NCBI RefSeq assembly: GCF_000334895.1
Contig: NZ_BAFM01000001.1
Location: forward strand, 1-64,000
Source: Halococcus agarilyticus
GTDB lineage: Archaea > Halobacteriota > Halobacteria > Halobacteriales > Halococcaceae
Direction of reading: 5' to 3'
DNA length: 64,000 bases
In this document: positions 43,050-52,771 of the stretch, in pieces
Numbering within the stretch: the stretch's first letter is position 1
Layout: every line of letters starts with the position of its first letter
Program-made: the position numbers and the translations under genes
The notes under the pieces: model-generated
Told to the model about the DNA's origin: nothing
The model's input: the letters and a program-made list of their open reading frames with translations, nothing else
Databases searched by the model: none

Positions 43050-44471
43050 ATGACACGACCCAACGCGACCGACGACCGCAACGAACACGACGACATCACG
43101 CGACGACGGCTGCTGCTCGCGGGAGCCGTGGCCGGGCTCGGCACGACGGCCGGCTGCCTCGGCGGCGGCAGCGGCGACGGGACGAACGGAAGCGGCGGAG
43201 CCGGCAACGCGAGCGGGGGCGGTGGGAACGCCAGCGCGGGCGGCGGCAGCGGCGACAACGGGACGGGCGGCGGAACCGGCAACGCGAGCGGCAACGGAAC
43301 CGCGGCGGCCGAAGCGACGATGCTGGACGCAGCCAGCTGGGGCGAAGGGATCGAGCAGGAGATCGTCACGGGGATCCTGAACGACTACGACAACTCGACG
43401 GACGGTATCGGTGTCAGATACCAGAACATCCCGAACGAGGAGTACTCCCAGACCCTCCAGACGCAGTTCGCCGGCGGCGAGGAGCCGGACGTGTTCTACC
43501 TCATCGCCGACGAGGCCCCACAGTTCATGCGCAACGGCGCGCTCCTGGGGCTCGACGAGTACGTCCAGAACGACGAGGACTACAACTTCGACGGCATCCT
43601 CGACAACCTGCTCGCCCCCTTCACCTACGAGGACACGGTCTACGGCATTCCCAAGGACTTCACGCCGGTCGGACTGATGTGCAACACGAACCACCTCGAA
43701 TCGGTGGACGCGTCGATGCCGAAGACGTGGAACGAGTGGCAATCGGCCATGGAGAGCCTCAAGAGCTCGGCGGACGTCGAGTACCCGATGGCCGTCGGGA
43801 GTCAGCCGCGAAACACGCTCGTACAGCTCATCTGGCAGAACGGCGGCCGCGTTCTCAACGACGACATGACCGAGTCGCTCATCGGCTCCCCGGAGGCCAT
43901 CGAGGCGATGGAGTTCCTCAACGGGCTCGTCGAGGACGATCTCGCCGGCATCTACGGCAGCGATCTCGAGGCGACCTGGGCGGGGCCGGCACTGGGCGAG
44001 GAGACGATCAGCACGACGATGTCCGGTGCGTGGGTCGTCTCCACGCTGGAACAGGAGTACAGCGAGGTCTACAAGGCGACCGAGGTCGGGATGCCGGTTC
44101 CGGAGGGCGGCGAGACGGCGACCGTCGTGTTCACGACGGCGTGGGCCGCGTCCGCGAACTCGAACGAGCCCGAAGCCGCCGCCGAACTCGTGAAATCCCT
44201 CACCAACGAGGAGGGGATGTGGGACTGGGTCAGCACCGGCACTTCGCTGCCCTCGCGGCAGTCGCTGCTGGACCGCGACTTCTACGACGACCGGCCGTTG
44301 CTGTCCGGGCTTGGCGATCTCGCCGAATCCGGTCAGGCGCTGGTGTTCGGACCGCAGACCACGGCCATCCTCGACACGATCATGACGGAAGCCGAGGCGG
44401 TGCTGACCGGCAACAAGAGCCCCGAGGACGCCATGAAAGCAGCCGAACGGCAGATCAACAGCGAGCTATAG
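43050..44471 (+). CDS. Sugar ABC transporter substrate-binding lipoprotein
   Basis: This 473-residue protein has a Tat-lipoprotein signal: TRRRLLLAGAVAGLGTTAGC, with lipobox Cys at about residue 33. A low-complexity Gly/Asn/Ser/Thr linker of about 60 residues with several N-glycosylation sequons (NGS, NAS, NGT) follows. The mature domain resembles family 1 (maltose-type) binding proteins: EEYSQTLQTQFAGGEEPDVF, YGIPKDFTPVGLMCNTNHLE, MSGAWVVSTLEQEYSEVY. It is anchored to the outer face of the membrane and captures oligosaccharides. It is followed at 44473 by the ATPase with one base between them. The substrate is inferred as galactoside-containing from the operon. Confidence 0.85.
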   Translation: MTRPNATDDRNEHDDITRRRLLLAGAVAGLGTTAGCLGGGSGDGTNGSGGAGNASGGGGNASAGGGSGDNGTGGGTGNASGNGTAAAEATMLDAASWGEGIEQEIVTGILNDYDNSTDGIGVRYQNIPNEEYSQTLQTQFAGGEEPDVFYLIADEAPQFMRNGALLGLDEYVQNDEDYNFDGILDNLLAPFTYEDTVYGIPKDFTPVGLMCNTNHLESVDASMPKTWNEWQSAMESLKSSADVEYPMAVGSQPRNTLVQLIWQNGGRVLNDDMTESLIGSPEAIEAMEFLNGLVEDDLAGIYGSDLEATWAGPALGEETISTTMSGAWVVSTLEQEYSEVYKATEVGMPVPEGGETATVVFTTAWAASANSNEPEAAAELVKSLTNEEGMWDWVSTGTSLPSRQSLLDRDFYDDRPLLSGLGDLAESGQALVFGPQTTAILDTIMTEAEAVLTGNKSPEDAMKAAERQINSEL

Positions 44472-44472
44472 G

Positions 44473-45678
44473 ATGGGACGGACGACGCTCGACGGAGTGA
44501 CCAAGCGGTTCGCGGGCGAGCACGACGAGGTGGTCGCGGTCGACGATCTGTCGCTCGAGATCCGGGACGGGGAGTTCCTCGTTCTCGTCGGTCCCTCCGG
44601 CTGTGGGAAGTCGACCACCCTCCGCACCATCGCCGGGCTGGAGACGGTCACCGAGGGTGAGATCAGGATCGGCGAACGCGAGGTCACCGGCGTCAAACCG
44701 AAAGACCGTGACATCGCGATGGTGTTCCAGAACTACGCGCTGTATCCACAGAAGACCGTTCGTGGCAACATGCGTTTCGGGCTCGCGATGACGACCGACC
44801 TCGACGACAGCGAGATCGAGCGACGCGTCGAGGAGGCCGCCGACCTGCTCGACATCACGGAGCTGCTGGACCGGCGGCCACGGGCGCTCTCGGGCGGCCA
44901 ACAGCAGCGGGTCGCGCTCGGCCGGGCGATCGTCCGCGATCCGGCCGTCTTCCTGATGGACGAACCGCTCTCGAATCTCGACGCGAAACTCCGCACCCAG
45001 ATGCGGACGGAGCTCCAGGAGCTCCACGACGAACTCGGGGCGACGACGGTCTACGTCACCCACGACCAGACCGAGGCGATGACGATGGGCGACCGGATCG
45101 CCGTGCTCGACGGGGGACGACTCCAGCAGGTCGGCACGCCGCTCGAACTCTACTACGAGCCGGCGAATCGGTTCGTCGCCACGTTCATCGGCTCCCCGTC
45201 GATGAACACCATCGAGGGCACGTTCGACGACGAGGCGCTCGTCTTCCCCGGCTTCACCTACCCGCTGACCGACGACCAGCGCGAGGCGCTGGCGGCGGGG
45301 CTCACCGGCGAAGCGGTCACGCTGGGGATCCGCCCGGAGGACATCCGCCTCGACGCCGAGAGTGGACCGCGGAGCGCCGAGTTCACCGCTAGCATCGTCG
45401 AGCCGATGGGCAACGAGAACGTCCTCCACCTCGATCACGAGATGGGCGAACTCGTCGCGACCGTCGGCGGCGGCCAGCTCGTCAGGGAGGGCGATACCGT
45501 TCGTGCAACGCTCCCCGCCGACCACGTTCACGCCTTCGACGGCGAAACCGGCGAGGCGCTGTTCAATCGGACCCGAACCGAGGAGACCGCCACCGGCGTG
45601 ATCGGGACGGCCGGCGGGAGCGACGGAACCGGTGACCGGTCGTCGGGAGTCGGGAGCGTCGGGGGTGGCTCGTCGTGA
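44473..45678 (+). CDS. Sugar ABC transporter ATPase (MalK/UgpC type)
   Basis: This 401-residue protein has Walker A GPSGCGKSTT (about residues 38-47), Q-loop FQNYALYPQKTV, signature LSGGQQQRVALGRA, Walker B AVFLMDEPLSNLD and switch His VTHDQTEAMTMGDR. A C-terminal TOBE/OB domain follows (GSPSMNTIEG, LGIRPEDIRLD). The last 30 residues are Gly/Ser/Thr-rich, an odd low-complexity tail. It energises import with the two permeases that follow; the GTG of the first permease overlaps its stop (45675). MalK-type ATPases are often shared by several importers, which may explain the importer at 60-63.4 kb lacking one. Confidence 0.9.
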   Translation: MGRTTLDGVTKRFAGEHDEVVAVDDLSLEIRDGEFLVLVGPSGCGKSTTLRTIAGLETVTEGEIRIGEREVTGVKPKDRDIAMVFQNYALYPQKTVRGNMRFGLAMTTDLDDSEIERRVEEAADLLDITELLDRRPRALSGGQQQRVALGRAIVRDPAVFLMDEPLSNLDAKLRTQMRTELQELHDELGATTVYVTHDQTEAMTMGDRIAVLDGGRLQQVGTPLELYYEPANRFVATFIGSPSMNTIEGTFDDEALVFPGFTYPLTDDQREALAAGLTGEAVTLGIRPEDIRLDAESGPRSAEFTASIVEPMGNENVLHLDHEMGELVATVGGGQLVREGDTVRATLPADHVHAFDGETGEALFNRTRTEETATGVIGTAGGSDGTGDRSSGVGSVGGGSS

Positions 45679-46700
45679 GCACGCTCGACGACTCGATCAG
45701 TTCCTCGATCGGGCGTGCCGCGTCGGCAGTTCGGAACGCGGTGGGGCGCGTCACCGACCGTCCGACCGAGGAGAACAACTTCGCCGGGCTCCTGTTCGTT
45801 CTCCCGAACGTGATCGTGTTCACGCTGTTCTTGCTGGGACCGATCGTCTACGCGCTCGTCCTCTCCTTTCAGGAGTGGAACCTGTTTCTCGGCACCGGCG
45901 AACTCACCTGGGTGACGCTGTTCGGCGTCAGGCTCCCGCTCGGGAACTACGCCGATATCCTCCAGCCGTGGCCGTGGGAGAACAACTGGGGGGCGCTCAG
46001 AAGTCCGTCGTTCAACCTGTGGTGGTTCGCGGTCCGGAACACGGCGCTGTACACGATCGTCGTGGTGCCGACCCAGATCGTCGGGGGCTTTCTGGTCGCG
46101 CTCGCCCTCGACAGCCGCATTCGTGGCAAGAAGGTCTTCCGCACCGCCTTCTTCGTTCCCGTCATGCTGTCGGCGGCCGCCAGCGGCGTGATCTGGCGGT
46201 GGGTGCTCTCGAAGAACGGCGTCGTCAACGAGTTCCTCCGGCCGCTCGGGCTGGCCCACGACTGGGCGAACAGCCCCGAAACCGCGCTCGGCGCGCTGAT
46301 GCTCATCGGGCTGTGGGGCGGGATCGGGTTCAACATGATCCTCTATCTCGCCGGGCTCCAGAACATCCCCGACGAGCTGTACGAGGCCGCCCGGATCGAC
46401 GGCGCGAGCGGTCTCCAACGGATCCGTCACGTCACGTGGCCGAACCTCCGCAACACCCACTTCTTCGTCACGGTGCTCGCGATCATCGGCACCTTCCAGG
46501 TGTTCGGGATCGCGCTGGCGTTCGCGGAGGGCGGCCCGGCCCGCGCGACGACCACGGTCGTCGTGCTCATCTACGAGACGGCGTTCGATCAGAGCAGCTT
46601 CGGCCGCGCGACGGCGATGGCCTTCCTGCTGTTCGCCGTCGTCTTCGTGTTCAGCTACTACCGCTATCGGATCGAACAGCAGGACGAGGTGGCATACTGA
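45675..46700 (+). CDS. Sugar ABC transporter permease (MalF/UgpA type)
   Basis: This 341-residue protein has six or more membrane helices. The EAA loop that docks the ATPase reads YEAARIDGASGLQRIRHVTW-PNL (about residues 236-258). The N-terminus is a soluble 35-residue stretch before LLFVLPNVIVFTLFLLGPIV. The GTG start overlaps the ATPase stop by four bases (GTGA), indicating translational coupling. The downstream permease ATG overlaps its own stop at 46700. Forms the channel with the next gene product. Confidence 0.9.
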   Translation: MSTLDDSISSSIGRAASAVRNAVGRVTDRPTEENNFAGLLFVLPNVIVFTLFLLGPIVYALVLSFQEWNLFLGTGELTWVTLFGVRLPLGNYADILQPWPWENNWGALRSPSFNLWWFAVRNTALYTIVVVPTQIVGGFLVALALDSRIRGKKVFRTAFFVPVMLSAAASGVIWRWVLSKNGVVNEFLRPLGLAHDWANSPETALGALMLIGLWGGIGFNMILYLAGLQNIPDELYEAARIDGASGLQRIRHVTWPNLRNTHFFVTVLAIIGTFQVFGIALAFAEGGPARATTTVVVLIYETAFDQSSFGRATAMAFLLFAVVFVFSYYRYRIEQQDEVAY

Positions 46701-47560
46701 TGTCGAAATCGAGCTACGACTACCCCGGCTACGAACGCTCCGGCTCCCGGTACTGGGCGAAGACCACGATCCTGTACGGCGGCATCACCTTCGGTGCGCT
46801 GCTCTGGTCGCTCCCGCTCTGGTGGATGCTCTCGACCGCGCTTTCGGGGAATCCGACCGGCGCGTCGGTGTCGTTCATCCCGGCCGAGCCAACCCTGGCG
46901 AACTTCGAGGAGCTGTTCGCGACCGAACCGGTCGGCCGCTGGTTCTTCAACTCGATCGTGTTCGCCGGCAGCGTCACGGCGTTCAACCTCGTCTTCGACA
47001 GTCTCGCGGGCTACGCGCTGGCGAAGATCGAGTTCGTCGGCCGCGAGAAGCTGTTCCTCCTGTTCGTCGCGACGATCATGGTGCCGGCGATGGTGACGCT
47101 CATCCCCGTGTACGTCCTCCTCGCGGAGCTGGGCTGGGTGAACACCTATCAGGGGCTGATCGCGCCGTTGATCGCCCAGCCGATCGGGATCTTCCTGCTG
47201 CGCCAGCACTTCATGAACCTCCCGTCGTCGCTCGGCGACGCGGCCAAGATCGACGGCTGCAACGAGTTCCAGACGTTCTACAAGGTGTACCTGCCGCTGG
47301 CGAAGCCCGCGCTGGCGACGCTCGGGATCTACACGTTCGTTACGACGTGGAAGAACTTCGAGTGGCCGCTGATCATCGCCAGCGACGAGTCGATGTACAC
47401 GCTGCCGGTCGCGCTGTTCGCCGTCCGGAACCAGTACTTCACCGAGTGGGGGCTGGTGATGGCCGCCGCCGCGGTCATCGTGCTCCCGGTCATCGCCGTG
47501 TTCCTCTCGGCGCAGAAGTACTTCATCCGCGGGATGACGCTCAGCGGGATGAAGGGATGA
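46700..47560 (+). CDS. Sugar ABC transporter permease (MalG/UgpE type)
   Basis: This 286-residue protein starts MSKSSYDYPGYERSGSRYWA with its ATG inside the upstream TGA. It has six helices and the EAA motif GDAAKIDGCNEFQTFYKVYL-PLAKP (about residues 178-202), and ends FIRGMTLSGMKG, the usual MalG-type terminus. It completes the importer begun at 43050. It stops two bases before the 3' end of the oppositely oriented YesL-like gene. Confidence 0.9.
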   Translation: MSKSSYDYPGYERSGSRYWAKTTILYGGITFGALLWSLPLWWMLSTALSGNPTGASVSFIPAEPTLANFEELFATEPVGRWFFNSIVFAGSVTAFNLVFDSLAGYALAKIEFVGREKLFLLFVATIMVPAMVTLIPVYVLLAELGWVNTYQGLIAPLIAQPIGIFLLRQHFMNLPSSLGDAAKIDGCNEFQTFYKVYLPLAKPALATLGIYTFVTTWKNFEWPLIIASDESMYTLPVALFAVRNQYFTEWGLVMAAAAVIVLPVIAVFLSAQKYFIRGMTLSGMKG

Positions 47561-47562
47561 TC

Positions 47563-48234
47563 TCAGCGGTCCCGCCGGTAGGTGGACCGGACCGCGGCCG
47601 CCCCGTCTCCGGCGAGCTCCTCGAACGCGACGATCTCGACGACCGCGAGCACCCCGGGAAGTACCAGGACGATCGCCACCCGGACGGTCGTCGCGGCCAG
47701 CAGTACGGCACCGACGCCCGCGGCGACGAGCACCGAGAAGGAGGGGTGGTCGACGAACGTCCCTCCGGCCCGTCCGACCGCTTGCCGGACGCCGAGCGGT
47801 GGGTCCGCTCGAACCCGGAAACTCGCTGCACGCAGACACCACACCGCCGCGACGACGACCGCGTAGAGTCCGGTCAGGGTCGCCAGCAGAAACAGGGCCG
47901 ATTCCTGAGCCAGACCCACGACGTAGTAGAGCACGGTCAGGCCCGCCACCGCCGACAGCAGGAGGCTGTAGGGCAGTCCCGCGACGAGATGCCGGCGGAA
48001 CGCCGCCACGAACAGGCGGGCACGCCCACGCTCGGACGGCGGGGCCCCGCTGTCCCGGCGGGTGACGACGACCGTCCAGGTCTCGACCAGCGCGAGGAGG
48101 GCCGCGCCCAGCGAGACCACCGGCAGCGACGCGACCGCGAACAGGAGGCTCGTAACGACGACGGTCGGGAGTTCGGTGTAGATCACGCGACCGACCGTCG
48201 TCGCCACGGTTCCCGGTCGCACTCCGGCACTCAT
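47563..48234 (-). CDS. DUF624/YesL-like membrane protein
   Basis: It is about 223 residues from the ATG at 48234. Pairs of hydrophobic helices are seen (VVTSLLFAVASLPVVSLGAA, LPYSLLLSAVAGLTVLYYVV, LFLLATLTGLYAVVVAAVWC). The block LPVVSLGAALLALVETWTVV resembles the conserved PxxTxGPA-type motif of DUF624/YesL proteins, which lie in bacterial and archaeal sugar-importer operons and have no proven role. The frame extension to 48270 is disfavoured by the TATA-like box at 48261. It runs convergently into the permease. Confidence 0.6.
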   Translation of the reverse strand: MSAGVRPGTVATTVGRVIYTELPTVVVTSLLFAVASLPVVSLGAALLALVETWTVVVTRRDSGAPPSERGRARLFVAAFRRHLVAGLPYSLLLSAVAGLTVLYYVVGLAQESALFLLATLTGLYAVVVAAVWCLRAASFRVRADPPLGVRQAVGRAGGTFVDHPSFSVLVAAGVGAVLLAATTVRVAIVLVLPGVLAVVEIVAFEELAGDGAAAVRSTYRRDR

Positions 48235-48260
48235 TCTGTCACATCCACGCGACTGCGGCA

Positions 48261-48269
48261 GATAAATCA
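48261..48269 (-). promoter_or_regulatory. TATA-like promoter of the YesL-like gene
   Basis: On the minus strand this reads TGATTTATC, 27-35 bases upstream of the ATG at 48234. Confidence 0.5.
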
Positions 48270-48426
48270 CCTGCTCGCGCGGGCGCAGCGACGCCCGCGA
48301 ATCGCCCCGTCCGAGTACCGAATCGACGGCTACCCCGCATCAGATGATGAATTTCTATCAACCCGAGTACGACGACGCTGTTGCATCGGAGTCGACCACC
48401 CGTACCCACCGACGCCGTGGTCCACG

Positions 48427-48552
48427 ATGAGTGCGGACGGATCCGCGGAGACTGTCACCGTCGCCGGTCCGACCCGGTCGATCGACGTGGATACCGCACG
48501 GCGGGACGCGTGGGCGTGTGAACGGCCCGATCACGGGGGGTCCGCAACGTGA
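48427..48552 (+). CDS. Possible 41-residue leader ORF coupled to the alpha-galactosidase
   Basis: An ATG at 48427 opens a 41-codon frame (MSADGSAETVTVAGPTRSID and onward) whose TGA overlaps the GTG start of the galactosidase (48549) in a GTGA arrangement. The composition is acidic and haloarchaeal in the first half. It may be a real small protein or a device for translational coupling. No homolog was recognised. Confidence 0.35.
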   Translation: MSADGSAETVTVAGPTRSIDVDTARRDAWACERPDHGGSAT

Positions 48553-50741
48553 CCATCGAACGAACCGCCGGCGAGACGACCGTCGGGTACGATCCCGCTG
48601 CCGCTCGACTTCGCGTCGAAGGCGGTGGCACGACGCTCGCGGAGGGACCCCTCGGAGTCGACGTCGACGGGGCCACTGCCCCCGACGGCCCCGCGACCGT
48701 CGCCGAGCGCGACGGGTGCGTCCGTGCTGTTCACGACGGCGATCTCGAAACGACGGTGACGCTCGCCCCCGCGGACGGGGCGGTGGACGTGACCGTCTCG
48801 ATCACCAACGACGCCGACGAGCCGGTGCGACTCCACGGCTTCCACCCGCTTGCGGACGCGACGACGCCGTTCGGTCCGACGGACCGCGTCTTCGAGCACG
48901 GCTACCAGTCGTGGACGCCGACGGCGACGCTCTCGCTCGACGAGCGGTTCCCGACCGAACCGCCGGGCAACCGTCCACAGATGTGTGATCTCGCCGCACT
49001 CGCCGACGAACGGACGAGCCACTACCTGATCGCGCTCGCGGGCGACTCGGACACCGTGACGCTCGGCTTCCTCGACCACGCCGCCTACCTGTCGCGGTTC
49101 GACCTCGACACGGCGGAAGCGACACGTCTGTCGGCAGTCTGTCCCGCGGACGGGGTCGCACTCACTCCGGGCGAAACACGATCGAGCGCACCGCTCCGGA
49201 TCGACGCGACGCGCTCGCTTCCCGACGCGCTCGACGCGCTGGCGGCCACCATTGGCGAGCGGATGGACGCGCGGGCGGCCGGGTCCGCGCCGACCGGCTG
49301 GTGCTCGTGGTATCACTACTTCACCGACGTGAGCGAACCCGACATCCACGAGAACGTCGACGCTCTCCAGGAGTGGGACCTCCCGGTCGACGTCGTGCAG
49401 ATAGACGACGGCTACGAGACCGCCTTCGGCGACTGGCGCACGCTCGCCCCGGGGTTCGACGACATGGCGCGACTCCGCGAGGAGATCACCGAGACGGGAT
49501 ACACGCCGGGGCTGTGGCTCGCGCCCTTCTACGTGCAGGCGGACTCGGAGCTCGCCAGTTCGCATCCGGAGTGGCTGGTGACCGACGACGGCGAGCCGGT
49601 CGACGCCGGCGACCGCCACGGGCCGATGTACGGGCTCGATACGACCCACCCCGACGTCGAGCGGTGGCTCGCGACGACGTTCGAGACGATCGTCGAGGAG
49701 TGGGGCTTCGAGTACCTGAAGCTCGATTTCCTCTACGCTGCGGCGCTACCGGGCGAGCGATACGGCGACAGCACGCGTGCGAGCGCGTATCGACAGGGGC
49801 TCCGGACGATACGTGAGGCCGTGGGCGAGGAGGTCTTCGTCCTCGGCTGTGGCGCGCCGACCTTCCCGAGCGTCGGGTTCGTCGACGCGATGCGGGTCGG
49901 CCCCGACACCGCGCCGTACTGGCGGCAGGCGGACGATCCGGCCAGCGAGCCCGCCCACGAGAACGCGGTCCGCAACGTCCTGAACCGACAGTTCTGCCAT
50001 CGACGGCTGTGGCTCACCGATCCCGACTGCCAGCTCGTTCGGGGGACGACCGACCTGACCGAGGCCGAACGTCGATCGTTCGCGACGGTGGTCGCGCTGA
50101 CCGGCGGCGCGAACGTGTTCAGCGACGCGATCGCCGAGATCGACGCGGCGGGACGACGTCTGCTGGAACGAACGTTGCCACCGGTGACGGGCGGCCGAGT
50201 GGACGGCGTGGGCAAGGACGAGTTCCCCGATCGCCTCGTCTGCGAGCGTCAGGTCGACGGGACCGCTGCGATCGCGGCGTTCAACTGGTCCGACGAGCCC
50301 CGGACGGTGAGCGTCGACCCCGCCGAGTGGATCGACGCCGGAACGACGCGCACGTGGTCGGCGTTCGCCGGTGGTGTCAGCGGGGGCGCGATCGAGCGCG
50401 AACTGCCGCCACACGGCGTCGCGCTGGCGCACTGTGCGCCGGCACACGACCGACCCCATCTGCTCGGGGCTCGACACCTCGCCAACGCCGCCGACCGAGT
50501 GAGCGGCGTCGAGTGGAACGGCGATCGGACCACCGGGACGCTCGCGGTGTCGGCCGATGCCGAGCGCCCGTTCGAGCTGCTCGCGGCGACGCCCGGGGAC
50601 TGGCGACGCGCGAGCGGGCGATCGGCAGAGAGCGACGCCCCCGTCCCGGACGATCCGGCGATCTCCGGCGGGTCGGCCACGTGGCTCACCGTCGAACCGG
50701 GCCGCACGGCGTTCGCCTTCGAGCAGGGGGAGCAGGGATGA
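48549..50741 (+). CDS. GH36 alpha-galactosidase
   Basis: This 730-residue protein has an N-terminal beta-supersandwich (about 1-240), including VFEHGYQSWTPTATLSLDER. The (beta/alpha)8 barrel has GWCSWYHYFTDVSEPDIHEN, VVQIDDGYETAFGDW, nucleophile Asp393 in EYLKLDFLYAAALPGERYGD, and acid/base Asp453 in DAMRVGPDTAPYW. This is the GH36 pattern. It would release terminal alpha-galactose from raffinose-, melibiose- or galactomannan-type oligosaccharides. With no signal peptide it acts in the cytosol after import. The stop overlaps the ATG of the beta-galactosidase (50738), so both are coupled. Confidence 0.9.
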   Translation: MTIERTAGETTVGYDPAAARLRVEGGGTTLAEGPLGVDVDGATAPDGPATVAERDGCVRAVHDGDLETTVTLAPADGAVDVTVSITNDADEPVRLHGFHPLADATTPFGPTDRVFEHGYQSWTPTATLSLDERFPTEPPGNRPQMCDLAALADERTSHYLIALAGDSDTVTLGFLDHAAYLSRFDLDTAEATRLSAVCPADGVALTPGETRSSAPLRIDATRSLPDALDALAATIGERMDARAAGSAPTGWCSWYHYFTDVSEPDIHENVDALQEWDLPVDVVQIDDGYETAFGDWRTLAPGFDDMARLREEITETGYTPGLWLAPFYVQADSELASSHPEWLVTDDGEPVDAGDRHGPMYGLDTTHPDVERWLATTFETIVEEWGFEYLKLDFLYAAALPGERYGDSTRASAYRQGLRTIREAVGEEVFVLGCGAPTFPSVGFVDAMRVGPDTAPYWRQADDPASEPAHENAVRNVLNRQFCHRRLWLTDPDCQLVRGTTDLTEAERRSFATVVALTGGANVFSDAIAEIDAAGRRLLERTLPPVTGGRVDGVGKDEFPDRLVCERQVDGTAAIAAFNWSDEPRTVSVDPAEWIDAGTTRTWSAFAGGVSGGAIERELPPHGVALAHCAPAHDRPHLLGARHLANAADRVSGVEWNGDRTTGTLAVSADAERPFELLAATPGDWRRASGRSAESDAPVPDDPAISGGSATWLTVEPGRTAFAFEQGEQG

Positions 50742-52771
50742 GCGACGGCCCGACCGGTGGGGCCACGGTCCCCCGAACCGGTGTCTGTTACTTCCCCGAG
50801 CACTGGCCACGGGATCGCTGGGAGACCGATGCTCGGCAGATGGCCGCGGCCGGCCTGGAGGTGGTCCGACTCGCGGAGTTCTCGTGGGGCCGTCTCGAAC
50901 CCGAGCGCGACGCATTCGATTTCGAGTGGCTCGACACCGCGGTGTCGGTGCTCGGCGCGGCGGGACTCGACGTGGTTCTCTGCACACCGACGGCGACGCC
51001 ACCGAAGTGGCTCGTCGACGAGCATCCCGGCATCCTCCAGGAGGAAGCCGACGGGACGACCCGGGCGTTCGGCAGCCGCCGCCACTACTGCTTCAACGCG
51101 CCTGCCTACCGCGAGGAAACCGAGCGAATCGTCGGGCGGCTGGCCGCACACTACGCCGACGATCCCCACGTCGTCGGCTGGCAGACCGACAACGAGTACG
51201 GCTGTCACGGGACCGTCAGATGTTACTGTGACGACTGTGCGGACGCGTTCCGCGGCTGGCTCCGCGAGCGCTACGGGACGATCGAACGGCTCAACGAGGC
51301 CTGGGGGACGACCTTCTGGAGTCAGCAGCACGCCGACTTTCGGGAAGTCGATCCGCCACGACATACGGTCACCGACCACCACCCGTCACGGCTGCTCGAC
51401 TACGCCCGGTTCGCCAGCGCGAGCGTCGCCGAGTACAATCGCCTCCAGACGGACCTCCTCCGGGCGGCGAACGACGAGTGGTTCGTGACGCACAACTTCA
51501 TGGGTCACTTCCCGTCGCTCGACGCTCACGAGGTGGGTTCGGCCCTCGATTTCGCTGCCTGGGACTCCTACCCGACGGGGTTCGTGCAGGATCGCCGACA
51601 GGGGGAGCCGACGCCGGCGGAGCTCCGGGCGGGCGACCCCGATCAGGTCGCGCTGAACCACGACCTCTACGGCAACCCGTTCTGGGTGATGGAACAGCAG
51701 CCGGGCGACGTCAACTGGCCACCGCACGGCCCCCAGCCGGCCGACGGCGCAGTCCGACTGTGGACCCACCAGGCGGTCGCTCACGGTGGGGACGCCGTGC
51801 TCTACTTCCGGTGGCGGCGGTGCCGCGAGGGCCAGGAGCAGTACCACGCCGGGCTCCGTCGGCGCGACGGCAGCGCCGACCGGGGGTACGGGGAGGCCCG
51901 TCGGGTCGGCGAGGAGCTGGCCGGGCTGGAGCTGGCGTCGCCGGAGCGATCGGTCGCCCTGCTGTTCGACTACGAGAACGGGTGGGCGCTCGACGCCCAG
52001 CCTCGGGCCCCGGAGTTCGATTACTGGTCACACGTGGGCACGTACTACGGCGCGTTGCGTGCCCGCGGTGTGGACGTCGACGTCGTCCGCCCGGACACGT
52101 CGCTGTCGAGCTACGACGCCGTCGTCGCGCCGACGCTGTACCTCACGGACGACGCACTCGCGACGCGGCTGACCTCGTACGTTCGCGACGGCGGCCATCT
52201 GCTGGCGACGATTCGCTCCGGCGTCAAGGATCGACACAGCAAGCTCCACGCGGAGCTCCCGCCGGGACCGCTGTCCGACCTCGTGGGCGCGACCGTCGAA
52301 CGCCACGAGAGCCTGCCCGAAACGCTCGACACTCGCGTCACGTACCGAGGCACGGAGTACGTCTACCGCACTCTCGGCGAGTGGCTGACGGCCGACCAGG
52401 CGACCGTTCGCGGCCGCCACGCATCCGGTGTCGCCGACGGTGAGCCCGCCATCGTCGAACGGGCCGTCGGTGCGGGATCGGTGACGTACTGTGGTGTCTG
52501 GCCCCGCGAGGACCTCGCGGACGCGGTCACGACCGCGCTGCTGGAACGGGCCAGCGTCGCCCACACCGACCCGCTGCCGACCGGCGTCAGGCTGGCCGAG
52601 CGCGACGGGCACGCCTGGGTGTTGAACTTCGGCCCGAACCCGGTCCGTGTCGACGCTCCAGCGGACGCGGAGTGGACGATCGGCGGAGCGACGGTCGATC
52701 CCTTCGACGTGAGCGTCGCTACTGCGCCTGCCCCGTCGCTGCGCGTCGAACCGACAGCCACCGACGACTGA
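50738..52771 (+). CDS. bgaH: GH42 beta-galactosidase, close relative of haloarchaeal BgaH
   Basis: It is about 677 residues from ATG 50738, overlapping the upstream stop. GVCYFPEHWPRDRWETDARQ, VVLCTPTATPPKWLVDEHPG, NEYGCHGTVRCYCDDCADAF and NEAWGTTFWSQQHADF match the Haloferax BgaH enzyme closely as remembered. Acid/base Glu153 lies in QTDNEYG and nucleophile Glu319 in WVMEQQPGDVNWPP. The Cys cluster (CYCDDC) is the zinc site typical of GH42. The last third is the trimerisation and C-terminal domain. It hydrolyses beta-galactosides in the cytosol, feeding galactose to the oxidative pathway. Confidence 0.92.
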   Translation: MSDGPTGGATVPRTGVCYFPEHWPRDRWETDARQMAAAGLEVVRLAEFSWGRLEPERDAFDFEWLDTAVSVLGAAGLDVVLCTPTATPPKWLVDEHPGILQEEADGTTRAFGSRRHYCFNAPAYREETERIVGRLAAHYADDPHVVGWQTDNEYGCHGTVRCYCDDCADAFRGWLRERYGTIERLNEAWGTTFWSQQHADFREVDPPRHTVTDHHPSRLLDYARFASASVAEYNRLQTDLLRAANDEWFVTHNFMGHFPSLDAHEVGSALDFAAWDSYPTGFVQDRRQGEPTPAELRAGDPDQVALNHDLYGNPFWVMEQQPGDVNWPPHGPQPADGAVRLWTHQAVAHGGDAVLYFRWRRCREGQEQYHAGLRRRDGSADRGYGEARRVGEELAGLELASPERSVALLFDYENGWALDAQPRAPEFDYWSHVGTYYGALRARGVDVDVVRPDTSLSSYDAVVAPTLYLTDDALATRLTSYVRDGGHLLATIRSGVKDRHSKLHAELPPGPLSDLVGATVERHESLPETLDTRVTYRGTEYVYRTLGEWLTADQATVRGRHASGVADGEPAIVERAVGAGSVTYCGVWPREDLADAVTTALLERASVAHTDPLPTGVRLAERDGHAWVLNFGPNPVRVDAPADAEWTIGGATVDPFDVSVATAPAPSLRVEPTATDD

